Source: Rhodospirillales bacterium
Lineage (GTDB): Bacteria; Pseudomonadota; Alphaproteobacteria; Reyranellales; Reyranellaceae
Direction of reading: 5' to 3'
Assembly (NCBI GenBank): GCA_016699855.1
Contig: CP064988.1
Coordinates: 3,128,501-3,192,500 of the forward strand
Length of the DNA stretch: 64,000 nucleotides
This document shows, in pieces, positions 1 to 7,217 of the stretch; position 1 is the first letter of the stretch; every line of letters begins with the position of its first letter. The notes below the pieces were generated by a model. That model was given only the letters and a program-made list of their open reading frames with translations. It ran no database searches and was not told where the DNA came from. A program made the translations under genes and the position numbers.

Positions 1-113
1 TCGCCCTTCATGATGTCGACCTCGACCAGCGCGTAGCGGATTCCGAGCTGCGCCAGCAGCAGGCGCGCCTTGTAGCCGTTGCCGGAATCGGCGTAGTCGT
101 GGAGGGTCAGCAT
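1..113 (-). CDS. Glutathione S-transferase family protein, N-terminal part (cut by window edge)
   Basis: The reverse strand from the ATG at 113 encodes 37 residues beginning MLTLHDYADSGNGYKARLLL and then leaves the window. This is the first beta-alpha-beta unit of a thioredoxin-fold GST N-terminal domain: short strand, S-G-N/Y-K glutathione-site loop, helix with repeated leucines, then a second strand (YALVEVDIM). Family members conjugate or reduce substrates with glutathione in the cytoplasm. It is divergently transcribed from the LysR gene at 220, an arrangement in which the regulator often controls the neighbour. The C-terminal all-helical domain lies outside the window, so the subclass cannot be given. 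Confidence 0.75.
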   Translation of the reverse strand, partial: MLTLHDYADSGNGYKARLLLAQLGIRYALVEVDIMKG

Positions 114-173
114 CGGATTCTCCGGGGCTCGTCGGTCGGCCGAGACAATCGTCGAGTTTAAATCCGGCTGCAA

Positions 174-210
174 ATAGGAACTCCTTTCGTCGAGGCCCGG
201 AAATTCCTAT
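174..210. promoter_or_regulatory. Inverted repeat in the GST/LysR divergent intergenic region
   Basis: ATAGGAA (174-180) and TTCCTAT (204-210) form a perfect 7-bp inverted repeat around a 23-base spacer. The first arm is itself part of AGGA-AC-TCCT (176-185). The repeat lies directly before the LysR start in the only gap between the two divergent genes, where a LysR protein would be expected to bind. No exact T-N11-A box was recognised, so binding by this regulator is inference. Confidence 0.4.
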
Positions 211-219
211 GCTCGTGAG

Positions 220-1134
220 ATGCCACGCCGCCTTCCACCCCTCAACGCGCTGCGCGCCTTCGAGGCCGCCGCCCGCCACGGCGGCATCGCCCGGGCCGCC
301 GACGAGCTCGGCGTCTCGCCATCGGCGGTCAGCGAGCAGGTGCGCCTGCTCGAGCTGCGGCTGGGCGCGCCGCTGTTCCGCCGCCGCGCCCGGGGCGTGA
401 CGCTGACGCCCGAGGGCGCGGCGCTGCTGCCGGGATTGTCGGAGGGCTTCGACCGGTTGGCCTCGGCCAGCGAGGGCGTCGGCGACCGGCGCCGGCGCGG
501 CCGCGTCTCGGTGAGCCTGCTGCCGTCGCTCGCCGCGGCGTGGCTGGTGCCGCGGCTGCGCGATCTGCGCGCCGAGCTGCCGACCATCGACCTGCACGTC
601 AAGGCGCAGCGCCATATCGTCGATTTCGCGCGCGAGGACGTCGACATCGCGATCCGCTTCGGCGCCGGTCCGCACCGCGACCTGTGGAGCGCGCCGCTGA
701 TGGGCGAGATCGTGTTCCCGGTGTGCAGTCACGCGCTGGCGCACGGGCCGCGCCCGCCGCACACAATGGCCGATCTGCGGCGCTTCACCTTGCTGCACGA
801 CGTCGACGCCTTTCCCCGCCAGCCGTGGATGAGCTGGCCGGCGTGGTTCGCGCGCGCCGGGCTGGCGGAGCGCGACGCCGGCGCCGGCCTGTTCTTCGAC
901 GATTCGATGGTCATCCTCGCGGCGGCGATCGACGGCCAGGGCGTGGCGCTGGGCCGCGGTCCGATGGTGCGCGATCATCTGGCGCGCGGACGGCTGGTGC
1001 GTCCGTTCGAGGCGGAGTGGACGGCGGAATGGCGCTACTGGATCGTGGCGCCCCCGGCGCATCTCCGGCGTCCGGCGGTGCGCGCCGTGGTCGACTGGCT
1101 GGTGGTGCGCGCCGGCGTCGAGCCCGGCGGCTGA
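220..1134 (+). CDS. LysR-family transcriptional regulator (GcvA-like)
   Basis: A 304-residue protein of normal LysR length. Residues about 8-65 form the winged helix-turn-helix, with the typical A-A-R-H-G-G-I-A-R-A-A-D-E-L-G-V-S-P-S-A-V-S pattern. The remainder is the type 2 periplasmic-binding fold that senses an effector (inner motif about residues 93-290). The opening P-P-L-N-A-L-R-A-F-E-A-A-A-R is characteristic of the GcvA/AmpR-like subgroup. The ATG at 220 is chosen because it begins this conserved N-terminus; an ATG at 209 is in another frame. It is divergent from a GST gene, which it may control together with itself. The effector is unknown. Confidence 0.92.
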   Translation: MPRRLPPLNALRAFEAAARHGGIARAADELGVSPSAVSEQVRLLELRLGAPLFRRRARGVTLTPEGAALLPGLSEGFDRLASASEGVGDRRRRGRVSVSLLPSLAAAWLVPRLRDLRAELPTIDLHVKAQRHIVDFAREDVDIAIRFGAGPHRDLWSAPLMGEIVFPVCSHALAHGPRPPHTMADLRRFTLLHDVDAFPRQPWMSWPAWFARAGLAERDAGAGLFFDDSMVILAAAIDGQGVALGRGPMVRDHLARGRLVRPFEAEWTAEWRYWIVAPPAHLRRPAVRAVVDWLVVRAGVEPGG

Positions 1135-1141
1135 CCGGCGG

Positions 1142-2191
1142 TCAGCGCGGCATCAGCGCCCAGTAGTCGAGATCGAGCACCACCGACGGATCGGTCCGGC
1201 CGTCCGCGCCCTTGTCGGGGAAGGCGGCGGCCGGCGCGTTCTTGACGGCGAGCGTGCGCAGGCGCAACGCGCCGACGTCGCCGCGGCCGGGGATCTCGGC
1301 CTTCTCCTTCACCTCCGACCACGCGTAGATCGTGTCGCCGGCGAGCGTCGGATTGGTGTGGCTGCCGGCGTTGATGGCGGCGATCTTGAAGGCGTTGGCG
1401 AGACCGTTGAACGACAGCGCGCGCGCCATCGAGATCACGTGGCCGCCATAGATCAGCCGGCGGCCGAAGCGCGTCGACGCGGCCAGAAGCTGGTCGAAAT
1501 GCACCTTGGCGGTGTTCTGGTAGAGGCGCGTGGCGATCATGTGCTCGGCCTCCTCGATGGTCATGCCGTCGACGTGGTCGATGCGCTCGCCGGCCGCGTA
1601 GTCGCCCCAGCGGTGCGGCGCGCCCGCGAGCGCCGCGTCGTAGGCGCGCAGGTCCAGACCGTCGGGCAGCGCGAGATCGGCCGCCGCGACGGCGGGCGCC
1701 AGCTTCGGCACGTCCGGCGGCGCCACGACGGCCCCCTTGTCGCGCTTGCGCACCATCACCCAGCGCACGTAGTCGAGGACGGCGGCGCCGTCCTGGTTGC
1801 GGCCGGTCGAGCGCACGTAGACCACGCCGCTCTCGCGGTTGGCGTTCTCGCGCAGGCCGATCACCGTGGAGCGCGTCGACAGCGTGTCGCCGGGATGGAC
1901 CGGCGCGAGGAAACGGCACTCGGCGTAGCCGAGATTGGCGACGGCGTTGAGCGAGACGTCCGGCACCGTCTTGCCGAACACGATGTGGAACACCAGCAGA
2001 TCGTCGACCGGCGCGCGCGCCAGGCCGGCGGCGCGCGCGAATTCGTCCGACGACTGCATCGCGAAGCGCGTGCCGTAGAGCGCGGTGTAGAGCGAGACGT
2101 CGCCCGTCGTGACCGTGCGCGGCGTGGCGTGCGCCAACTCCTGCCCGATCCGGAAATCCTCGAAGAAGTTGCCGGTGTTGGTCTTGGTCAT
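1142..2191 (-). CDS. mch: MaoC-family double hot-dog hydratase, mesaconyl-CoA hydratase (Mch)-like
   Basis: A 349-residue protein with two MaoC/hot-dog folds (about residues 8-150 and 195-340), the length and layout of mesaconyl-C1-CoA hydratase of the ethylmalonyl-CoA pathway. The N-terminus (T-G-N-F-F-E-D-F-R-I-G-Q) is typical of that group. The second domain has the helix ending N-T-A-K-V-H-F-D that carries the catalytic Asp/His region. The likely reaction is reversible hydration of mesaconyl-CoA to beta-methylmalyl-CoA in the cytoplasm. It lies 23 bp downstream of a CitE-type lyase gene on the same strand, which would catalyse the next cleavage step. Other enzymes of the pathway are not in the window, so a role in another methyl-branched acid route is possible. 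Confidence 0.8.
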   Translation of the reverse strand: MTKTNTGNFFEDFRIGQELAHATPRTVTTGDVSLYTALYGTRFAMQSSDEFARAAGLARAPVDDLLVFHIVFGKTVPDVSLNAVANLGYAECRFLAPVHPGDTLSTRSTVIGLRENANRESGVVYVRSTGRNQDGAAVLDYVRWVMVRKRDKGAVVAPPDVPKLAPAVAAADLALPDGLDLRAYDAALAGAPHRWGDYAAGERIDHVDGMTIEEAEHMIATRLYQNTAKVHFDQLLAASTRFGRRLIYGGHVISMARALSFNGLANAFKIAAINAGSHTNPTLAGDTIYAWSEVKEKAEIPGRGDVGALRLRTLAVKNAPAAAFPDKGADGRTDPSVVLDLDYWALMPR

Positions 2192-2214
2192 CGCCCGCGC
2201 CCCGTCGACCGCCG

Positions 2215-3093
2215 TCAGCCGGCGGCGAGCTCCTCGATCGCCGCCGCCAGCGCCAGCGCGCGCTGCGCCTGCTCGACGTGCAGGTTCTCGATCATGCGGC
2301 CGTCGACCGTGACGACGCCCTTGCCGGCGGCGCGCGCGGTCTCGAAGGCGGTCACGATCTTGCCGGCCATGGCCAGCTCGGCGGCCGTCGGCGCGAACGC
2401 CTCGTTGCACGGCTCGACCTGGCTGGGATGGATCAGCGTCTTGCCGTCGAAACCCATCTCGACGCCCTGGACGCAGACCGCGCGGAAGCCCTCGGAATCC
2501 TGGATGTCGTTGTAGACGCCGTCGAGGATGGCGATCCCGTAGGCGCGGGCGGCCAGCATGCCGATGCCCAGCGCCGTCACCATCGGCAGGCGCATCGGCG
2601 TGTGGCGGGCGCGCAGGTCCTTCACCAGGTCGTTGGTGCCCATCACGATCAGGGCGAGCCGCGGCGAGGCCGAGACGATCTCCTCGGCGTGGAGGAAGCC
2701 CTTGGGCGTCTCCATCATGCCCCATACGGCCATGTCCGGCGGCGCGCCGGCCTCGTCGAGCAGCTCGACGACGGCGGTGACGTCGGCGGCGCACTCCAGC
2801 TTCGGCACCAGCACGGCGTCGGCGCCCGAGGTGGCGGCGGCGAGCACGTCCTCGCGACCCCACGGGGTGGTCAGGCCGTTGGCGCGGATCACGATCTCCC
2901 GCTTGCCGTAGGATTTGCTCGCGGCCGCCGCCACGACGTTGGCGCGGGCGGCCTCCTTGGCGTCGGGCGCCACGGCGTCCTCGAGGTCGAAGATCAGCGC
3001 GTCGGCCGGCAGGGTGCGCGCCTTCTCCAGCGCGCGGGTGTTGGCGCCCGGCATGTACAGGACGCTGCGCCGCGGACGGACGGTCTGGGTCAT
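2215..3093 (-). CDS. HpcH/HpaI-CitE family CoA-ester lyase (malyl-/beta-methylmalyl-CoA lyase-like)
   Basis: A 292-residue TIM-barrel lyase of the CitE type. Visible signatures are R-R-S-V-L-Y-M-P-G near the N-terminus, F-D-L-E-D-A-V (about 40-46), V-P-K-L-E-C, the Mg-binding W-G-M-M-E-T-P-K-G strand and M-G-T-N-D-L-V. Such enzymes split or form 3-hydroxyacyl-CoA esters such as malyl-CoA, beta-methylmalyl-CoA or citramalyl-CoA using divalent metal. It is the first gene of a two-gene operon with the MaoC hydratase, which supports a beta-methylmalyl-CoA or citramalyl-CoA substrate. It is shorter than the roughly 318-residue Mcl1 lyases and closer to the CitE-like/Mcl2 group, so thioesterase activity on malyl-CoA cannot be excluded. 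Confidence 0.85.
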   Translation of the reverse strand: MTQTVRPRRSVLYMPGANTRALEKARTLPADALIFDLEDAVAPDAKEAARANVVAAAASKSYGKREIVIRANGLTTPWGREDVLAAATSGADAVLVPKLECAADVTAVVELLDEAGAPPDMAVWGMMETPKGFLHAEEIVSASPRLALIVMGTNDLVKDLRARHTPMRLPMVTALGIGMLAARAYGIAILDGVYNDIQDSEGFRAVCVQGVEMGFDGKTLIHPSQVEPCNEAFAPTAAELAMAGKIVTAFETARAAGKGVVTVDGRMIENLHVEQAQRALALAAAIEELAAG

Positions 3094-3183
3094 GTCGGAA
3101 ATCCTCTCCCCCCCGAAAGCGCGGCGGACTATATATCGAACGACCGGCGGGACAACCGTCGCGATGGCCGACCAGTCCGGGCG

Positions 3184-4053
3184 ATGCGAATCCTGTCGAT
3201 CCAGTCCCACGTCGCCTACGGCTATGTCGGCAACCGTGCCGCCGTTTTCCCGTTGCAACGACTGGGCCACGAGGTCTGGGCGGTCAACACGGTCGATTTC
3301 TCCAACCACACCGGCTACGGCGCGTGGCGCGGACGCGTCGCGGGCGCCGACCAGGTGCGCGAGGTCGTCGAGGGCGTGCGCGAACGCGGGGTGTTTCCCG
3401 GCTGCGACGCCGTGCTCACCGGCTACCTCGGGGACGCGGCGCTGGGCGCCGTCGCCATGGACGCGGCCCGCGCGGTGCGCGCCGCCAATCCCGCCGCGGT
3501 GTGGTGCTGCGACCCGGTGATCGGCGACGTCGAATCCGGCGTCTTCGTGCGGCCCGGAATCGCCGAGTTTTTCCGCGATGTGGCCATTCCGGCGGCGGAC
3601 ATCGTCACGCCGAACCATTTCGAGCTGGAATTGCTGACCGGCCGCACGGTCGCGACCCTGGCCGACGCCGTCGACGCCGCCCGCACGTTGCTGGGCGTCG
3701 GCGCGGCCGGCCACCATCCGCGCGTCACGCTGGTCACCAGCCTGCGCCGAGCCGCCGCCGCGGCGGACACGATCGAGATGCTGGCGGTGACGGAACGGGC
3801 GGCGTGGACGGTCGCCACGCCGCTGCTGGCGTTCGATCCCGCGCCCAACGGCACCGGCGACGCGGTCGCGGCGCTGTTCCTGGCGCGCTGGCTGGAGACG
3901 CGCGACCCCGGCGCCGCGCTGGGGTTCGCCGCCTCGGCGATCTTCGCCGTGCTCGCCGCCACGGTGGCGGCGGGCGGCCGCGAGCTTCGGCTGGTCGAGG
4001 CGCAGGACGCGATGGTGGCGCCGCCGCGCCGCTTCGACGCCGTCCCGGTCTGA
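3184..4053 (+). CDS. pdxY: Pyridoxal kinase PdxY
   Basis: A 289-residue ribokinase-fold kinase, usual PdxY size. It phosphorylates pyridoxal with ATP in the vitamin B6 salvage pathway. Diagnostic stretches are I-Q-S-H-V-A-Y-G-Y-V-G-N at the N-terminus, F-S-N-H-T-G-Y-G, C-C-D-P-V-I-G-D, T-P-N-H-F-E-L-E-L-L, and the anion hole/catalytic base motif N-G-T-G-D-A-V near residue 222. The ATG at 3184 starts directly on the conserved R-I-L-S-I-Q-S-H strand. It is divergent from the CoA-ester lyase operon across a 90-bp gap that must hold both promoters. The stop is followed after 10 bp by a LysE-type exporter gene, so the two are probably co-transcribed. Confidence 0.93.
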   Translation: MRILSIQSHVAYGYVGNRAAVFPLQRLGHEVWAVNTVDFSNHTGYGAWRGRVAGADQVREVVEGVRERGVFPGCDAVLTGYLGDAALGAVAMDAARAVRAANPAAVWCCDPVIGDVESGVFVRPGIAEFFRDVAIPAADIVTPNHFELELLTGRTVATLADAVDAARTLLGVGAAGHHPRVTLVTSLRRAAAAADTIEMLAVTERAAWTVATPLLAFDPAPNGTGDAVAALFLARWLETRDPGAALGFAASAIFAVLAATVAAGGRELRLVEAQDAMVAPPRRFDAVPV

Positions 4054-4063
4054 GGCGCCGCGC

Positions 4064-4753
4064 GTGCCGCCGATCGACATCGCCCCGCTGTTCCTCGTCA
4101 TCGAAGGCTCGATCATCGGATTCCTGATCGCGCTGCCGATCGGGCCGGCGGGAATCCTCTGCATCCAGCGAACGATCACCGCCGGCACCATCGCCGGCTA
4201 CGTGACGGGCGTCGGCGCGGCGATCGGCGACGCGGTGTTCGGCGGCGTGGCGGCGTTCGGCCTGAGCTTCGTGGCCGAGTTCATCTCGCGCTACGAGAGC
4301 TGGATCCGGGGCGTCGGCGGCGCGATCCTCGTCTGGCTGGGCTGGTCCTACTTCCGCCACCGCCCGCGCAACATCGGCGATCCCGTCGCCGCCGACACGG
4401 CGCATCCCTACGTCACCTACGCCCGCTACCTCAGCTCCAGCTTCTTCATCACGATCTTCAATCCGATCACCGTGATGGCGTTCGGCGCGGTGTTCGCCGG
4501 CCGCGGGCTGAGCAACGTCGGCGGCGACGCCACCTCCGCGACGGCGCTGATCGCCGGCGTCTTCGCCGGCGCGCTGGCGTGGTGGGCCTGCCTCTGCCTG
4601 ATCGCGTGGATGGCGCGGGTCTGGTTCGAGGGCGGCGGCCTGTTGTGGTTGAACCGCGTCTCGGGCGCGGCGCTGGGCGGCTTCGGGCTTCTGGGCGTGA
4701 TCTCGATCCTGCCTGTGGACTGGAGGGCGTTGCGCGCGCTCGCCGGAATGTGA
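4064..4753 (+). CDS. LysE/RhtB-family amino-acid exporter
   Basis: A 229-residue membrane protein with about six hydrophobic segments. The signature L-P-I-G-P-A-G-I-L-C-I (about 24-34) in the first helix and N-P-I-T-V-M-A-F-G-A-V-F in the central helices are typical of LysE/RhtB carriers, which export amino acids or small metabolites from the cytoplasm. A GTG start at 4064 is chosen because it lies 10 bp after pdxY and precedes the first membrane segment. Co-transcription with pdxY is likely from the spacing. The substrate cannot be read from the sequence. Confidence 0.85.
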   Translation: MPPIDIAPLFLVIEGSIIGFLIALPIGPAGILCIQRTITAGTIAGYVTGVGAAIGDAVFGGVAAFGLSFVAEFISRYESWIRGVGGAILVWLGWSYFRHRPRNIGDPVAADTAHPYVTYARYLSSSFFITIFNPITVMAFGAVFAGRGLSNVGGDATSATALIAGVFAGALAWWACLCLIAWMARVWFEGGGLLWLNRVSGAALGGFGLLGVISILPVDWRALRALAGM

Positions 4754-4815
4754 CGGTGCGCGGGCGTCGCGTCCGACGTAAGGTCCGGTCCGTGCGAAGC
4801 GGGCGGGAGCGGGAC

Positions 4816-5877
4816 ATGGCCACGATTCTGACGGACCAGGGCGAGCACGATGTCGCGGCGCGCGACGGGTTGTGGGTCGGCGGCGCCGACGCCGAGCGCG
4901 CGCTCGGCTGGACGCTGAAGCCCGAGGGCATGTGCCGCGGCGACGTGTGCGTGCCGTTGCTCGCCGCCGAGACGCGCGACGGCCGCGTCGACCTCGCGGC
5001 GTTCTGGCGCCGGCTCGGCCATCCCGTGGTCCGCGCCGAATCGGGCGACGTCTGGTCGCTGGGCACCGGCGCGGCGACGCGGCGGGAGTCCTTGGAGGGC
5101 CTCGCCGCGCCGGATTTCACGCTGGCCGGTCTCGACGGCGCGCCGCGGTCGCTGTCGGAGCTGCGCGGCCGCAAGGTGTTCCTCACCACATGGGCCAGTT
5201 GGTGAGGCTGCAGGTTCGACTTGCCCGTGTGGCAGACACTCTTCGCCGGTCTCAAGGATAGGAATTTCATGGTCGTGGCGGTCGCCGAGGAGACCCGCGG
5301 CGCCGAGCACGCGCGTCAGTGGATCGAGGCCGCGAAGCCGGACTACTGGTGCCTCGTCGACCCCGACCACCGCGTCGCGGACCTTTACGGCATGACCAAC
5401 GTGCCGCAGGCGGTGTGGATCGACGAGACGGGCCGCGTCGTGCGGCCGGCGGAGACGGCGGGGTCGACCGACCATTTCCGCCGCATGGATCTTGCCACCA
5501 GGACGATGACGCCGGAGGACCAGGCCGCCCGCAGCGCGGCGCGCGAGGCCTATCTCGAGGCGGTGCGGCAGTGGGTTCTGACCGGCCGCCACGCGCTCGC
5601 CGCGCCGGCGGCGCGGGACCACCTGCCTCCGGTCACCGACGATATCGCGCGCGCGCACGCGCTGTTCCGGCTCGGCACCTGGCTGCGCCGGAACGGGCGT
5701 GCGGAGGAGGGCGACCGGCATCTGTCGGAGGCCAGCCGCCTGCACCCGGAATCGTGGAACATCTGGCGCCAGGCCGCCGATCTCGACGCCGTCGGCAAGG
5801 CGTCCGGTCCGGAGTTCTGGGCGAGGGTCAAGGCGCTGGGCGACAAGCCCTACTACCCGCCGCCCGATCTGGGGTGA
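4816..5877 (+). CDS. TlpA/redoxin-like thioredoxin-fold protein with in-frame TGA at the redox Cys: candidate selenoprotein
   Basis: One reading frame runs from the ATG at 4816 to 5877 (353 codons) and is interrupted only by TGA at 5203-5205, codon 130. The protein before the TGA ends W-A-S-W and resumes G-C-R-F-D-L-P-V-W. In TlpA/ResA-like proteins the residue after W-A-S-W is the active cysteine, so TGA sits where Cys or selenocysteine belongs. After it come typical thioredoxin-fold elements: V-V-A-V-A-E-E, W-C-L-V-D-P-D-H, and the cis-Pro loop N-V-P-Q-A-V-W-I-D. The C-terminal 130 residues are helical and TPR-like. Residues 1-105 precede the fold and resemble nothing I can name. A hairpin of bacterial SECIS form follows at 5221-5235. 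The alternative is a TGC to TGA mutation or base-call error, giving a pseudogene. No sel genes are in the window. Confidence 0.7.
5203..5235 (+). promoter_or_regulatory. UGA codon plus candidate bacterial SECIS hairpin
   Basis: Downstream of the TGA (5203-5205), bases UUGCC (5221-5225) can pair with GGCAG (5231-5235, including one U-G pair) around the loop CGUGU. A G at loop position 2 lies 22 bases past the codon. Known bacterial SECIS elements are a short stem-loop about 16-37 bases after UGA with a G in the first two loop positions, so the geometry fits. An alternative overlapping hairpin, GCAGG-UUCGA-CUUGC (5210-5224), also exists. Short hairpins are common in GC-rich DNA, so this supports but does not prove recoding. 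Confidence 0.5.
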
Positions 5878-5969
5878 GGCGCGCACGGCCGCGTTGCGCC
5901 GGTCAAGGTTGACCGTGGGGCGGCCGCTCCGCGATGCTCCCGGCCGAAACAAGAAGCGCCGGAGGAATC

Positions 5970-7181
5970 GTGGCCGACGAGGCACTGCCGCTCAGCGGAA
6001 TGCGCGTGCTCGACATCAGCAGCTTCATCGCCGCCCCGGCGGCCGCCGCGGTGCTGGCCGACTGGGGCGCCGACGTGATCAAGGTCGAGGCGCCGGAGGG
6101 CGACCCCAACCGTCTGATGGTGCGCGATTCGCCGAGCTATCCGAAGAGCCCGGTCAATTACGCTTGGCACCTCGACAGCCGCAACAAACGCTCGATCTCG
6201 CTTGATCTCAAACAACCCGCCGCGCGCGCGGCGCTCGACCGGCTGATCGAGAGATCCGACATCCTGATCATCAACTTCCCGCCGCCGGTGCGCGACCGCC
6301 TGCGCCTGCGCTACGAGGATGTCAAAGCCGTCAACCCGCGCATGATCTACGCGTCGCTCACGGGCTACGGCGAAACCGGGCCCGACCGCGACCGGCCCGG
6401 TTTCGACGCGACGGCGTATTTCGCGCGCTCCGGCCTGTTCGACGCGCAGCGCTACGAGGGCGGTCCGCCGGGCACGGCGGTGCCGGCCCAGGGCGACCGG
6501 GCCACGGCCATGGGTCTGGTGTCGTCCATCCTGATGGCGGTCATCCACCGCATGAAGACGGGCGAGGGCAGCTGGGTCGGCACGTCGTTGCTCGGCAACG
6601 GCCTGTGGTCGTGCGGGATCGTGGCGCAGGCGGCGCTGGTCGGCGCGTTCCTCGCGCCGCGGCCGCCGCGCGACCGGCCGCGCAGCGCGCTGGGCAACCT
6701 CTACCGCACGAAGGACGACCGCTGGCTGCAGCTCACGATCGTGCGCGAGGAGAAGCTGTGGCCGCCGTTCTGCAAGGCGCTGGAGATGCCGGAGCTGGAG
6801 CACGATCCGCGCTTCGCCACGCGCGACGCCCGCCGCTCGCGGACGCCGGAACTCGCCGCGATGCTGTCGGAGGCGTTCGAGCGCCGCGATTACGCCTACT
6901 GGCGCGACACGCTGGCGGCGCACGACATCACCTTCGGCGTCATCAGCCGGCCGCAGGACATCCCCGACGACGAGCAGGCCGTCCACAGCGGCGCCATCGT
7001 GCCGGCCGACAATCCCGAGATGCCGCGCACGATCGCCAATCCGATGCGCCTTGATTTCGCGACGCCGCGCACCGCCGGACCGGGGCCGGCGCTGGGCCAG
7101 CACACCGACGAGCTGCTGCGCGAAGCCGGTCTCGCCGACGCCGACATCGCCGCGCTGCGCGCCAGCCGCGCGGTCATCTGA
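5970..7181 (+). CDS. CaiB/BaiF family CoA-transferase, tandem copy 1
   Basis: A 403-residue class III CoA-transferase. The family moves CoA between acyl groups or epimerises acyl-CoAs through an aspartyl-CoA intermediate. Landmarks are the N-terminal Rossmann strand R-V-L-D-I-S-S-F-I-A-A-P, W-G-A-D-V-I-K-V-E, the R-N-K-R-S-I-S-L-D-L stretch, L-T-G-Y-G-E-T-G-P, and P-G-F-D with the catalytic Asp at about residue 146. The GTG at 5970 is preferred over an upstream ATG at 5934 because GGAGG (5961-5965) lies 4 bases before it. It is the first of three adjacent paralogues on one strand, followed after 36 bp by the second. Substrates are unknown; family knowledge suggests carboxylic-acid activation such as formyl-, carnitine- or mesaconate-type transfer. 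Confidence 0.88.
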   Translation: MADEALPLSGMRVLDISSFIAAPAAAAVLADWGADVIKVEAPEGDPNRLMVRDSPSYPKSPVNYAWHLDSRNKRSISLDLKQPAARAALDRLIERSDILIINFPPPVRDRLRLRYEDVKAVNPRMIYASLTGYGETGPDRDRPGFDATAYFARSGLFDAQRYEGGPPGTAVPAQGDRATAMGLVSSILMAVIHRMKTGEGSWVGTSLLGNGLWSCGIVAQAALVGAFLAPRPPRDRPRSALGNLYRTKDDRWLQLTIVREEKLWPPFCKALEMPELEHDPRFATRDARRSRTPELAAMLSEAFERRDYAYWRDTLAAHDITFGVISRPQDIPDDEQAVHSGAIVPADNPEMPRTIANPMRLDFATPRTAGPGPALGQHTDELLREAGLADADIAALRASRAVI

Positions 7182-7217
7182 CGCCATCCGGGCCGCGCGA
7201 GCCGCAAGGGAACGACC

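Noticed and set aside
5210..5224. GCAGG-UUCGA-CUUGC as the main SECIS loop
   Set aside because: The hairpin begins only 5 bases after TGA and has no G in the first two loop positions, so it fits bacterial SECIS rules worse than the 5221-5235 hairpin.
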